This document shows positions 16,817 to 24,865 of a stretch of DNA of 39,547 bases, piece by piece. Below the pieces are notes generated by a model. The model did no database searches, had not been told where the DNA came from, and saw only the letters and a program-made list of their open reading frames with translations. Position 1 is the stretch's first letter; each line of letters begins with the position of its first letter. Both the position numbers and the translations under genes were made by a program. The stretch spans positions 1-39,547 of the forward strand of contig NZ_BMQA01000056.1 in assembly GCF_014647875.1 (NCBI RefSeq). The letters run 5' to 3'. Source of the stretch: Streptomyces brasiliensis. GTDB lineage: Bacteria > Actinomycetota > Actinomycetes > Streptomycetales > Streptomycetaceae.

Positions 16817-17137
16817 TCAGCGCAATGGCGAGGCTGGGGTGGGACTCACGCGAGTGACGACCGTCTTCTCGGGGATCAGCAGGCTGTTGACGATCGGACC
16901 GATCTCGTTCTTCCACCGGTCGTGCTCGTAGACGGCCGCGTACAGGGCGTCGCTGCTCGACTCGTTCTCGAACCGGCGCATCCACACGTAGCCGTCCTCG
17001 TCCTGGTCGTCGATGAAGGAGGCGGTCACGTTCATACCCTGCTCGGTCTGGAACGGGATGATCACCTCTTCCATGTATCGGACCCACTCCTCGCGGCGTC
17101 CGGGCTGGGTCTGATAGCGGCGGATTTCGTAGTACAT
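16817..17137 (-). CDS. NIPSNAP-family protein
   Basis: The product is 106 aa, a single ferredoxin-like NIPSNAP domain. It begins MYYEIRRYQTQPGRREEWVR, a typical opening, and contains MNVTASFIDDQDEDGYVWMR and FENESSSDALYAAVYEHDRW. NIPSNAP-type dimeric alpha-beta barrels often occur beside oxygenases or catabolic genes and their biochemical role is unsettled. The ATG at 17135-17137 has a GGAGGAGCACC ribosome site just upstream. It precedes the GlcG/HbpS-like gene in the same direction. Confidence 0.88.
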   Translation of the reverse strand: MYYEIRRYQTQPGRREEWVRYMEEVIIPFQTEQGMNVTASFIDDQDEDGYVWMRRFENESSSDALYAAVYEHDRWKNEIGPIVNSLLIPEKTVVTRVSPTPASPLR

Positions 17138-17222
17138 GGTGCTCCTCCGGGGCAGGTGCGAGGGTCAGTCGGTTCTACGTTGTTGGTGGGTTGGACGGGC
17201 CGTCGTAAGGTCCAGAGATCCA

Positions 17223-17290
17223 GAGACGCCGGGTATGGCTTTCAGTCGGTTGCACCAGATGGTTCACGTCACCTGGCCGCCCGGCGTCTC
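17223..17290. promoter_or_regulatory. 11-bp inverted repeat upstream of the NIPSNAP gene
   Basis: GAGACGCCGGG (17223-17233) and CCCGGCGTCTC (17280-17290) are perfect inverted copies separated by 46 bases. The repeat lies 86-153 bases upstream of the leftward NIPSNAP start and before the IS110 debris. It could be the arms of a lost small element or a looping operator. Nothing else in this interval is recognisable. Confidence 0.45.
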
Positions 17291-17334
17291 ACGACGACTC
17301 GGCCGCTGGTCAGGAGCTGCGGGCCCCTGCGGGT

Positions 17335-17815
17335 GCATCGCTGAGCAGGACCACGCTGGCGAGGTCGCGATCTGGGCCGTTGACCTTGCCGACGGTATGG
17401 CCGCCCTGTCGATCAACATCCTGCTCAATCACGGTCAGCGGCTCGTCTGCATACCCGGCCTCGCGGTCAACCGCGCTGCCGCCGGCTACCGAGGAACCGG
17501 CAAGACCGACGCCAAGGACGCCACCGTCATCGCCGACCAGGCCCGAATGCGCCGGGACTCGGGCAAGGTCAGCGGCAACCTGTACCGTCCCCGCCGCTAC
17601 CACCGCGGCCTCCGATGCGTCTTCCGCACTTCCGCGCTGATCAGCATCCGCAACTGCGATGCCTCGCGGCGCTTCTACGAGCGCAAGCGCGCCGAAGGCA
17701 AGCGCCCGTCCAGGCGGTCCTCGCCCTGGCCCGCCGACGAGTGAACGTCCTTCGGGCCCTGATCCGTGACGGACGGTGCTACCAAAACGGGCGCCCAGTC
17801 ACGACGGCGGCTTGA
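17335..17815 (+). pseudogene. IS110-family transposase remnant, internally deleted
   Basis: The N-terminal DEDD part reads EVAIWAVDLADGMAALSINI and GYRGTGKTDAKDATVIADQA, followed by RMRRDSGKV. It is then joined directly to C-terminal text (SALISIRNCDASRRFYERKR), with the middle, including the catalytic Ser region, missing. The last part is in another frame (QAVLALARRRVNVLRALIRD, 17727-17790), ending at TGA 17813-17815. So there is one large deletion plus one frameshift. Confidence 0.75.
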
Positions 17816-17823
17816 CAACGTCA

Positions 17824-18783
17824 TTAGGAGGTGACGGTGAGAACGAGCTTGCCGCGGGTGCGGTTGGTCTCGCCCAGACGGTGGGCTTCGGCGGCCTCTT
17901 CCAGTGCGAAGGTGCGCTCCACCTCGATGCGGACCTCGCCGGAGTCGACCAGACCGGCGATCGTCGTCAGGGCGGCGGAGTCCGGCTCCACCAGGAACGG
18001 GGTGGTGCGCACCCCGGCTTGTCCGGCCACGGTGGCAAGACGCTCCGAAACACCGTTGGGCGCGACGATCAGGCCGCCGGGACGGGTCACCGACACCGAC
18101 CGTGCATCGGTGTCGTCCCGGGTGCCGATCAAGTCGATGACGACGTCGATGTTGCCGGTGACGTCCTCGAACCGCTGCTGGGTGTAGTCGATTATCTCGT
18201 CCGCACCCAGTTCCTTGAGCCAGGCGTGCCGGGGTTCGCGGGCGGTCGCCACCACCTCGGCGCCGAGATGCTTGGCGAACTGCACAGCCAAGTGCCCGAC
18301 GCCACCCGCCGCTGCGTGCACGAGTACGCGCTGCCCGGCCTTCACGTCGGCGGTGTCGACCAGGATCTGCCATGCGGTGAGCGCCGCGAGAGGCAGGGCC
18401 GCGGCCTCGACGTGACCGATGGAGGCCGGCTTGCGGGCGAAGTGGCGGGAGGGCGCCGTGACGTACTCGGCGTAAGCGCCGGCCGCCCGCGGGAACCAGG
18501 GCATGGCGTAGACCTCGTCGCCGGGCGAGAGGGTGGTGACGCCGAAGCCGACCTCTTCCACGACGCCGGAGACGTCCCAGCCCAGGATCATCGGCAGCGT
18601 CTGCAGTCCAGCCATGCCCTGGCCCTCACGGGTCTTCCAGTCCACCGGGTTGATCCCGGCGGCGTGCACACGCACCAGCACCTCGGTCGGCAGCGGCTCG
18701 GGCCGGGCGACGTGCTCGACGGTAAGAACCTCGGGGCCACCGAATTCCTTGATGGTGACGGCACGCATGGTGTGCTCGCTCAT
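17824..18783 (-). CDS. NADP-dependent quinone oxidoreductase-like MDR protein (zinc-free)
   Basis: The product is 319 aa. It shows the GroES-like N-terminal domain (VRVHAAGINPVDWKTREGQG), the segment MILGWDVSGVVEEVGFGVTT with PGDEVYAMPWFP, and the Rossmann motif VHAAAGGVGHLAVQFAKHLG. No structural-zinc cysteine set is present, placing it with quinone oxidoreductase-type NADPH enzymes. The ATG at 18781-18783 (MSEHTMRAV) has GAGGAAG close upstream; the Met five codons later is a possible alternative. It is divergent from the GlxA-type regulator, which likely controls it. Confidence 0.9.
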   Translation of the reverse strand: MSEHTMRAVTIKEFGGPEVLTVEHVARPEPLPTEVLVRVHAAGINPVDWKTREGQGMAGLQTLPMILGWDVSGVVEEVGFGVTTLSPGDEVYAMPWFPRAAGAYAEYVTAPSRHFARKPASIGHVEAAALPLAALTAWQILVDTADVKAGQRVLVHAAAGGVGHLAVQFAKHLGAEVVATAREPRHAWLKELGADEIIDYTQQRFEDVTGNIDVVIDLIGTRDDTDARSVSVTRPGGLIVAPNGVSERLATVAGQAGVRTTPFLVEPDSAALTTIAGLVDSGEVRIEVERTFALEEAAEAHRLGETNRTRGKLVLTVTS

Positions 18784-18868
18784 GCTTCCTCGCTCATGTT
18801 CGTTTCGTGTGTTCTCTCGCCGGGCCGAGCCCGGTGAGATCCACTCTGTCGTGCGTTTACGACGGCGA

Positions 18869-19888
18869 GTGAGTGGCCTGAGGGACACCCATAGTACTAT
18901 TCCGGCCATACCACATCATGTTGCCGTTCTCGCTCTCGACGGAGTCCTGCCCCTGGATCTGGGCATCCCAGCCCGGGTGTTCAACGAGGCGTGCACCTCC
19001 GACGGGACCCGTCTCTACTCCGTGAGCACCTTCACGCCCGGAGGCCGGGCGGTCCGTACGCACGAGGACTTCCAGATCCTCGTCGACCACGACGAGTCCG
19101 TGCTGCAGACCGCGGACACCGTGGTGATTGCCACCCAGGAGCCCAGCGAACACCTGCTCGCGACGGGGACGCTGCCGGGCGACCTTGCCGCGACACTGGA
19201 TCGGATACGGCCGCAGACCCGCATCGTGAGCCTGTGCACCTCGGCCTTTCTGCTCGCAGCAGCCGGCCTGCTCGACGGCCGACGGGCCACCACCCACTGG
19301 GCGCTGTGCGATACGTTCGCACAAATGTTCCCAGCCGTTGAGGTTGATCCAGATGTGCTGTTCGTCGACAACGGGCGCATCCTGACGTCCGCCGGGGGAG
19401 CGGCCGGCATCGACATGTGCCTTCACCTGGTTCGCCGGGACCACGGAGCGACGGTCGCAGCGGCCGCAGCTCGCCGGTGCGTAACGGCGCCGTGGCGTGA
19501 GGGTGGACAGGCCCAGTTCATCGAACACCTGGTTCCTCAGGACACCGACCGTTCCACCTCGGCAACCCGGCAGTGGGCATTGGAACGGCTAGCCGAACCG
19601 ATCACGCTCGAGGACATGGCACGACACGCGCACATGAGCGTGCGCACCTTCACCCGCCGGTTCCGCAGCGAGGCGGGCATCAGCCCACTCAAGTGGCTGG
19701 CCCAGCGCCGGCTGGCCCACGCACGCCTGCTCCTGGAGTCCACCGACCTGCCCGTCGCACGGGTTGCCACCGCCTGCGGCTTCGGCGACCCGGTCGCACT
19801 GCGCAAACAGTTCCACACCCACCTGGGCCTGTCCCCGGTGGCCTACCGCCGGGCCCACAACGCACCAGAGCCGACGACAGCACATTGA
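18869..19888 (+). CDS. GlxA-family AraC-type transcriptional regulator
   Basis: The product is about 340 aa. The N-terminal DJ-1/PfpI-like domain begins HHVAVLALDGVLPLDLGIPA and contains RIVSLCTSAFLLAAAGLLDG with the nucleophile-elbow Cys, then RRATTHWALCDTF and AGGAAGIDMCLHLVRRDHGA. The C-terminal AraC double helix-turn-helix includes PITLEDMARHAHMSVRTFTR and VARVATACGFGDPVALRKQF. The start is uncertain: GTG 18869 or GTG 18851 are in frame and neither has a clear ribosome site. It is divergent from the quinone oxidoreductase gene, its probable target. Confidence 0.9.
   Translation: MSGLRDTHSTIPAIPHHVAVLALDGVLPLDLGIPARVFNEACTSDGTRLYSVSTFTPGGRAVRTHEDFQILVDHDESVLQTADTVVIATQEPSEHLLATGTLPGDLAATLDRIRPQTRIVSLCTSAFLLAAAGLLDGRRATTHWALCDTFAQMFPAVEVDPDVLFVDNGRILTSAGGAAGIDMCLHLVRRDHGATVAAAAARRCVTAPWREGGQAQFIEHLVPQDTDRSTSATRQWALERLAEPITLEDMARHAHMSVRTFTRRFRSEAGISPLKWLAQRRLAHARLLLESTDLPVARVATACGFGDPVALRKQFHTHLGLSPVAYRRAHNAPEPTTAH
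18891..18900. promoter_or_regulatory. ATAGTACTAT palindrome in the oxidoreductase/AraC divergent region
   Basis: A perfect 10-bp AT-rich palindrome stands out in the GC-rich region between the leftward oxidoreductase and the rightward GlxA-type regulator. TAGTAC/TAGTAT text could serve as a -10 element in either direction. If it is the promoter of the regulator, the translation start would have to be later than the GTG chosen here. If it is an operator, it is well placed to control both genes. Confidence 0.4.
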
Positions 19889-20199
19889 CCACCCACAAAG
19901 TCGACGACCGGAACCCGCCGGCCAGCTTGCGCCCGGGCGACCTCGGCGGATTCCTCGCGGGTCTGCTGCCGACGGCGAACCGCGGCGGAATGGTCGGCAC
20001 GGTTCCGCACAAGCCCGCAGCGCGCGGGCTCGCCCGCCGCGTCACCGCTGGGGCCGAGCGAGTCAGGGTGGTCAATGCGCACCGCGATGCTGGAGCAGCA
20101 GATCGCCGACCGTGCCCGCCTCCTCGGATACGTGCGACGACGGTTTCGGCATACCGCGATCTCCGCGCTGCCGGACTGAGACGTTGGGCGCCCGCCCCT
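19889..20199. other. About 310-bp intergenic stretch with no confident gene
   Basis: It lies between the GlxA-type regulator and the convergent broken IclR gene. A short rightward frame at about 20075-20179 (MRTAMLEQQIADRARLLGYV, ending SALPD and TGA) has natural codon use and could be the tail of a lost gene, but 34 residues do not identify it. No terminator hairpin with a strong stem was seen. Confidence 0.4.
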
Positions 20200-20872
20200 T
20201 CAGCCGAGTCGTCGGGAAATTCCGAGGGCCGCGGTGCGCACGGCCGGCCCCAGCTGTTCCACCCGCCGGTGCGAGTGCGTCACGATGCCCAGGGCACCTT
20301 GCAGCACGCCGGAAGAATCATGGACGGGAGCGGCGACCGACACCGCTCCGAGCTCATCTCCTCGTACGAGTAGGCGACGCCCTCCTCCACCACCGCGGCC
20401 AGCACAGCGGCCAGCCGTCCCGGCTGGAAGATCGTGTGGCGGGTGAACACGGCCAGACCGGCCGCCGCCAGGTCGCGCCACACCTGCGGCGGCGAGAAGG
20501 CGAGCAGGACCTTGCCGACGGCGGTGGCGTGCAGCGGCAGCCGGCCGCCGACGCGGGTGGCGGCCGGCACCGCCCGCTGGCTCGAGATCTTCTCGATGCA
20601 CAGCGCCTCGCCATTGTCGAGTACCGCTAGTGCTGTGAGCCGACCCGCCAGAGCCGGATGCCGATACGGAAGTGCCGGCCGTCCGGCAGGCGTTCGAGGC
20701 CGCCCCAGGCCACCAGTTCGCCGATCAGCCGCCGGGCCGTGGAGAGGGACAGATCGGCCCGAGTGGTGATCTCGGTCAGGGTGAGAGCCGGATGCGCCAC
20801 GTCGAAGCAGTCCAGCACCGCGAGGAGCCGTCCGGAGACGCTCTGCCCGGGGGAAGCGGAATTGCCGGCCAT
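20200..20872 (-). pseudogene. IclR-family regulator, broken by a deletion and a 1-nt frameshift
   Basis: The N-terminal half (ATG 20870-20872) has the IclR helix-turn-helix: SGRLLAVLDCFDVAHPALTL and RADLSLSTARRLIGELVAWG, then GIRLWRVGS. At about 20629 the frame breaks: about 20-25 residues that normally follow are missing and the text resumes as LTALAVLDNGEALCIEKISS in another frame. It continues through GRLPLHATAVGKVLLAFSP to YSYEEMS. There a second break, consistent with loss of one C in AGCCTCGG, shifts to LGAVSVAAPVHDSSGVLQGA and a normal end (AALGISRRLG, stop 20200-20202). The first break coincides with a copy of a MITE tip. Confidence 0.85.
20626..20637. repeat. MITE-tip scar GCTAGTGCTGTG inside the IclR pseudogene
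   Basis: These twelve bases are identical to the outer end of the MITE-like element at 6709-6878 and are followed by AGCCG, close to its GCCGG/ACCGG. They lie exactly where the IclR reading frame loses about 20-25 codons. The simplest reading is insertion of the element followed by a deletion that removed the rest of it and adjoining coding sequence. Confidence 0.6.
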
Positions 20873-21148
20873 CACAGCCGCCGGCTCGGGGTTCGGAACA
20901 TGTGCCGCCCTTCTTCGGCGACCGGGGACCATGGACGCACGACTGCCACCGGGTGGTGGGTTCCGCATGGTCGCGAGGCCGCGGCGCGTAATGATCCGAC
21001 ATCGTATAGCCGGCCGTCGGCAGGCGAGGGACATCGATCCGGGAGCGGTCACCGGAGGCACTGTCCCCTGCGGCCACCACGTCCCGGAGGAGGCGCCGGG
21101 CGAACTCCTCGACGTACTCGAGGACTCCCCCCGGTGGCATACCGGTCC
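20873..21148. other. Gap between Gfo/Idh/MocA gene and IclR pseudogene
   Basis: A leftward frame begins at ATG 21138-21140, nine bases after the dehydrogenase stop, with CTGAGGACC-like ribosome text. It opens MPPGGVLEYVEEFARRLLRD, which looks like real coding sequence, but no family is recognised and the frame later runs into the IclR shadow. It may be a fragment of a gene that followed the dehydrogenase in the same operon. Confidence 0.3.
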
Positions 21149-22189
21149 TCAGCCCCTCAGTGACAGACTCGCGGTACGTACGATCTCAAGGCTTCGCAGT
21201 GCGTCCTCGGCCGTGACGAGTCGCCGGGCCCGGCCGGCCGCGACGTCCGCGAAGTGCGCCAGCTTCCTCGCGAACACGTCGGCACCCTCGACGGGATACC
21301 TGGTCGCCTCGACCGGTTCGAGCCAGGACGGCTCCGACTGCGTGAACACCGCCATGTCCGGCACGGAGAGAGCGCCCCGCGAACCCGCGATCAGAAGGCA
21401 GGGCTGCCCTGGGTGGTAGGGGAAGGTGGGGTCGTCCTCGGTGGCCTGGTCCCAACCCCAGGGCGAGACAGTGGAGTCGGAGCCGACCAGTGTGCCGATG
21501 GCCCCGTTCTCGAACCGCAGGACGAGTCCCGCGGTGTCCTCGACCTCAAGTCCGCGCGCCTTGTTCGAGGCGATCGCCTCCACCGAGACGATCTCGCCTG
21601 CCAAGTGGCGGAGCAGGTCCACCTCGTGAATCAGGTTGATCAGCAGCATCCCGCCCCCCGGGCGCCGCCGTCGCCACTCGACATCGAAGTAGGGGTCCGT
21701 CTTGTGGGTGGCCCAGACGGCGGCGACCGTACGGATCTCGCCGAGCCGCCCCGCCTCGATCAGTTCCCGCGCGGCCGCAACCGCAGGATGGTGTCGCCGG
21801 TGGTGCCCGACGAGTACCCGCGCGTCCGGGTCGGCAGCGAGCCGGTCGAGTAAGGGGCGCGCCTGCTCCCGGTCGACGGCCACGGGCTTCTCGACGAGGA
21901 CCGCGACGCCTGCGTCGAGGCAGTCGAGGGCATGCGACACATGCATCTCGCTCGGGCTCGCCACGATGACGCCGTCGAGGTCCCCGTGCGTCAGCATCTG
22001 CCGGTGGTCGGTGTACCGCGTGAGGTCCCGCAACTCGTCCGGCACGGGCCGGTCCGTGCCGAAGGCCGGATCGGCCGCGGCCACCAGGTCGGCCCGGTCC
22101 GAACGCGCGATGAAGCGGCTGTGCCGCAGGCCGAACGTACCTGCCCCGATCAATCCCAGCCTGCTGCGCTTCTCATTTTGTCGTGCCAT
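21149..22189 (-). CDS. Gfo/Idh/MocA-family NAD(P)-dependent oxidoreductase
   Basis: The product is 346 aa. The N-terminal Rossmann motif is LGLIGAGTFGLRHSRFIARS, followed by LDGVIVASPSEMHVSHALDC and the family hallmark VLVEKPVAVDREQA (EKP). The C-terminal domain has GGGMLLINLIHEVDLLRHLA, where His in HEVD is the expected catalytic residue, and ENGAIGTLVGSDSTVSPWGW. Related enzymes oxidise inositol or other cyclic or sugar alcohols; the substrate cannot be assigned. The ATG at 22187-22189 has GGGAGG about eight bases upstream. The nearby IclR gene would have been a natural regulator. Confidence 0.92.
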   Translation of the reverse strand: MARQNEKRSRLGLIGAGTFGLRHSRFIARSDRADLVAAADPAFGTDRPVPDELRDLTRYTDHRQMLTHGDLDGVIVASPSEMHVSHALDCLDAGVAVLVEKPVAVDREQARPLLDRLAADPDARVLVGHHRRHHPAVAAARELIEAGRLGEIRTVAAVWATHKTDPYFDVEWRRRRPGGGMLLINLIHEVDLLRHLAGEIVSVEAIASNKARGLEVEDTAGLVLRFENGAIGTLVGSDSTVSPWGWDQATEDDPTFPYHPGQPCLLIAGSRGALSVPDMAVFTQSEPSWLEPVEATRYPVEGADVFARKLAHFADVAAGRARRLVTAEDALRSLEIVRTASLSLRG

Positions 22190-22216
22190 GGATGGAGCCT
22201 CCCGATCCGCGCGGCT

Positions 22217-22562
22217 CTACCGCCCGATCCTCACCGCGCCGGACCTCGATACACCAGTGTCGACTGCCACTGAGTGGCGCTGGGGCCGGCAGGCGATGCC
22301 CTCCAGGCGATCCCTGAGCGGCGGTCCTCCCGAGTTGCCGACGACAGTGACGTCCCGCAGGTCGAGCGTGTCGAGCGGTTGCCTGGAGCGGGGCGCCTGG
22401 TCGTCGGGGCGGGGCCATGCCGAGTCATGCCACGGGTCGGCCGGCGCGGTGTGCTGACGGCCGAGGGCCTGGGTCGCCTTGAGGCGGCCCAGGCCCGGTC
22501 CCAGCTGTCTGCGGCTGGTGAGGTCCGTCTTCCAGTCCCTCTCTTGAGAGCCGATCCGAGGG
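22217..22562 (-). pseudogene. Orphan reading frame, probable C-terminal gene fragment
   Basis: Between the Gfo/Idh/MocA gene and ohr a leftward frame without a start codon reads RIGSQERDWKTDLTSRRQLG, then LGRLKATQALGRQHTAPADP and WHDSAWP, ending at TAG 22217-22219. The composition and codon use look like protein rather than shadow text. I cannot name the family. There is no ATG or GTG with a ribosome site before Ohr ends at 22583, so it is likely a truncated remnant. Confidence 0.35.
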
Positions 22563-22582
22563 AATGGCAGGGAGCCGTGGAG

Positions 22583-22996
22583 TTACTCGACGACGAGCTG
22601 GACCGGGACGTTGCCACGAATGGCGTTGGAGTACGGACAGACCTGGTGCGCCTGTTCGACGAGCTCCCCGCCAGCCCCGCGGTCGACACTGCTGGGCAGT
22701 GTGATCCGCAGGACGACAGCGAGAGCGAAGCCTTCGCCCTGCTTGCCGATCGACACCTCCCCGGTCACGGTGGCGTTGGAGAGGTCTACGCCGGCCTGCC
22801 GGCCCATGATGCCGAGTGCGCTGGCGAAGCACGCCGCGTAGCCGGCGGCGAAGAGCTGCTCGGGATTGTTCCCCTCGCCGCTACCGCCCAATTCCTTCGG
22901 CGTCGCGAGCTTAAGGTCCAGGGACCCGTCCGAGACAACGGCACGACCATCACGACCATGGGTTGCGGTCGCGACCGCGGTGTAGAGCGTGTTCAT
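22583..22996 (-). CDS. ohr: Organic hydroperoxide resistance protein, Ohr/OsmC family
   Basis: The product is 137 aa, normal for Ohr. It begins MNTLYTAVATATHGRDGRAV, has KELGGSGEGNNPEQLFAAGY and the two redox cysteines in AACFASALGIMG and HQVCPYSNAIRGNVPV. The second Cys is in the CPYSNA context that separates Ohr from OsmC. It reduces organic and fatty-acid hydroperoxides using lipoylated proteins. The ATG at 22994-22996 was chosen by homology over an in-frame upstream Met (23035). No ohrR MarR gene is adjacent; instead a pair of GAACGTTC sites lies about 205-260 bases upstream. Confidence 0.94.
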   Translation of the reverse strand: MNTLYTAVATATHGRDGRAVVSDGSLDLKLATPKELGGSGEGNNPEQLFAAGYAACFASALGIMGRQAGVDLSNATVTGEVSIGKQGEGFALAVVLRITLPSSVDRGAGGELVEQAHQVCPYSNAIRGNVPVQLVVE

Positions 22997-23201
22997 GAGT
23001 AATACATCCTTCTGTGATGGGTTGACGGCCGACACCGCTGCTATGACGTGCGGGGCCTACCGCCGGGGGTATGTCGAAGTCGCCTTCCCGGGCGCCAACG
23101 CGCAAGGTCCTGGCCGAGTGGTCCTGTGTGGCGTGCCCGGACAGGCCACGGACCTAGGGGCGGGGGCGCCGGGCCAGGTGCGGGGCTGAAGAGAAGGGAC
23201 A

Positions 23202-23264
23202 GAACGTTCGTTCTTGATCAGAAGCATGCACGAAGAGAACTCCGACGTCAATACCGAACGTTCT
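23202..23264. promoter_or_regulatory. Paired GAACGTTC operators, locus 3 (upstream of ohr)
   Basis: GAACGTTC is present at 23202-23209 and 23256-23263, centres 54 bp apart. The right site lies in GTCAATACCGAACGTTCT (23247-23264), which is identical over all 18 bases to the sequence before the TetR gene at 29080-29097. The leftward gene is ohr. To the right, 23265-23525 contains no gene I can support. Confidence 0.7.
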
Positions 23265-23524
23265 GCTTCGGGATGGGTCAGGCGGCTCCGTGAGGCGGAC
23301 CGCCAGGAGGCGGCAAGGCACCGGAAACGCATACGTGTACGTGGTTGCCGAGCCGAGGGTGCGGCGGCGAAGCGGTCGCGGCAGAGGTCAACGCCCCCTT
23401 CCGGCCGCTTCGCAGACGCCTCGGTCGAGGCTGATGCCGCCATTGCACCCAGGAGCAAGGTGAGGTCGCGGCGGCTCAGGGCGGGGTGCTGGCCCGTCTG
23501 GTCGAAGACCGCCCGGACTCAGCC
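23265..23524. other. Gene-free stretch between operator pair and ISAzo13 debris
   Basis: Frames here are rich in Arg, Ala and Ser and none has convincing protein-like text or a ribosome site. A short Arg-rich frame (WVRRLREADRQEAARHRKRI, near 23270) has coiled-coil character but I would not call it a gene. If the paired operators once drove a tetR gene on this side, it has been lost. Confidence 0.4.
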
Positions 23525-24060
23525 GTGTCGTGATGAGTGCCGAAACTGACCCAGCCGGTATTCGCGGCGATGTCATAGATCCCGTACGGGATCACCTTGC
23601 CCGGCCCCTGCCGGTCGAGCAAGCATGCGTCTTGACCAGCACCGGCTCACCCTCGGGCGGCCACTGACGCCCGCCGTTCTTGTGCCCCCGACCAGCTCTT
23701 TCTTCCTGGTGTCCACGCTGATCACGGGGTCCCGGCACCCATGTAGTCCTTGGCCTGGTCATTGATGTAGCGGAACTGGGCGTCACGGTCGGGATGTTGC
23801 GTGCCTTCAACGGTCTTGGCGTTGGCCTGCAACCTGAAGCCCTCCTCCCGCAGCAGGTCCCCGACCGTGTCCGCGCTCGCCCTGTGCCCCTGACGGGTGA
23901 GCTCCGCCTCGAGATTCCGCGTCGACTTCACGTCGCCTCACTGACCTGGGCCGCCCGCGCGACCGCCCGGATACCGCCGTGCCCCAGGATCCGGGCTCGG
24001 CCCCCATCATCAACCGGCGCTGCCGCTCGTCCAGATGCACAAACAACACCCCGAGGTTCA
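23525..24060 (-). pseudogene. ISAzo13-family transposase remnant
   Basis: Leftward pieces in several frames give the N-terminal DERQRRLMMGAEPGSWG (about 24010-24035). The central KSTRNLEAELTRQGHRASAD, then TVGDLLREEGFRLQANAKTV and HPDRDAQFRYINDQAKDYMG, lies at 23735-23931. After a frameshift comes VISVDTRKKELV, and later IYDIAANTGWVSFGTHHDTA (about 23525-23585). This order is that of ISAzo13 transposases. At least three frameshifts or deletions are present and the C-terminal third is missing. Confidence 0.75.
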
Positions 24061-24171
24061 CAGCGAGTTGACCACGAACCTCATCGGAGACGCCCGCATC
24101 ACAACAACGAGCCGAACCATGCGGAGCAACACCTTGATTCTCTGCGATCCCTCAGGAAATCCTGGAAGGAG

Positions 24172-24786
24172 TCACTTCAAGCCCTCCAAGGCATTGACCA
24201 CCTCGTCGGTGGTCGAGATCTGGTGGGCGTAGCGCGGCCAGTTCAGGTCGACGGTCGCGCGCTGCATGTCCATGGTAAAAGTGGCCACTGCGTCGGAGAC
24301 GAAGGTCACGTTGTAGCCTTTTTCGACGGCGTCGCGGCCGGTCGAATCCACGCAAGTATTGGTGGTGAGGCCGCAGAGGATCAGATGGTCGATGTCGCGC
24401 TGACGAAGCTGCATGTCCATGTCCGTACCGTGGAATGCGTCAAAAGTCTTGTGTACGGTGACGACCACTTCGCCGTCGGCAGGTGCGAAGTCGGGGTGGA
24501 ATTCGGCACCCCAGGAGCCGGCCTGGAACAACTGGGCCCGGAACATACCGTCGTGGCTGGGCGTGCGGTGCTTCCACGGCCCGTAGTCCCACGGCTGAGT
24601 CTCCATCGGTGCGTGCAGTACCTGGATCCCGGCCGCGCGTGCCGCCTCGAGAACTCGCTTCATGTTCGGCACCGTGCCGACTTCCTCGCAGACCTCTCGC
24701 AGCCCCGGCCAGGCCTTGCCGCCCTCGGCGATGAAGTCGTTGGTGGCGTCGATGAGGATGAGGGCGGTTCGCTCCCGCGAGTACAT
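24172..24786 (-). CDS. Isochorismatase-like cysteine hydrolase
   Basis: The product is 204 aa. The expected catalytic triad positions are visible: Asp in ALILIDATNDFIAEGG, Lys in VVVTVHKTFDAFHGTD, and Cys in ILCGLTTNTCVDSTGRDA, with the following EKGYNVTFVSDAVATFT. The family includes nicotinamidase, N-carbamoylsarcosine amidase and isochorismatase; TKTFDAFHGT-like text is common in amidases acting on small carbamoyl substrates. The ATG at 24784-24786 has GAGGGA six bases upstream. A perfect GCTCGTACGAGC palindrome lies 35 bases before it. The gene stands alone between transposon remnants. Confidence 0.92.
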   Translation of the reverse strand: MYSRERTALILIDATNDFIAEGGKAWPGLREVCEEVGTVPNMKRVLEAARAAGIQVLHAPMETQPWDYGPWKHRTPSHDGMFRAQLFQAGSWGAEFHPDFAPADGEVVVTVHKTFDAFHGTDMDMQLRQRDIDHLILCGLTTNTCVDSTGRDAVEKGYNVTFVSDAVATFTMDMQRATVDLNWPRYAHQISTTDEVVNALEGLK

Positions 24787-24820
24787 GGTTTCCCTCTTTC
24801 ATTAGCCAATGCAAGCAACA

Positions 24821-24838
24821 GCTCGTACGAGCATACGA
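24821..24838. promoter_or_regulatory. GCTCGTACGAGC palindrome upstream of the cysteine hydrolase
   Basis: A perfect 12-bp palindrome (24821-24832) is followed at once by ATACGAG, giving TACGAG twice in direct repeat (24826-24831 and 24834-24839). It is 35 bases before the hydrolase ATG, where a repressor would block the promoter. No regulator gene is adjacent. Confidence 0.45.
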
Positions 24839-24865
24839 GTGCAGCGCCGCATTGATCTTGCGGTG

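Noticed and set aside
20627..21061. Intact small regulator ending WRVGSQH
   Set aside because: It is only the N-terminal half of IclR, stopped by the frame change at the MITE scar.
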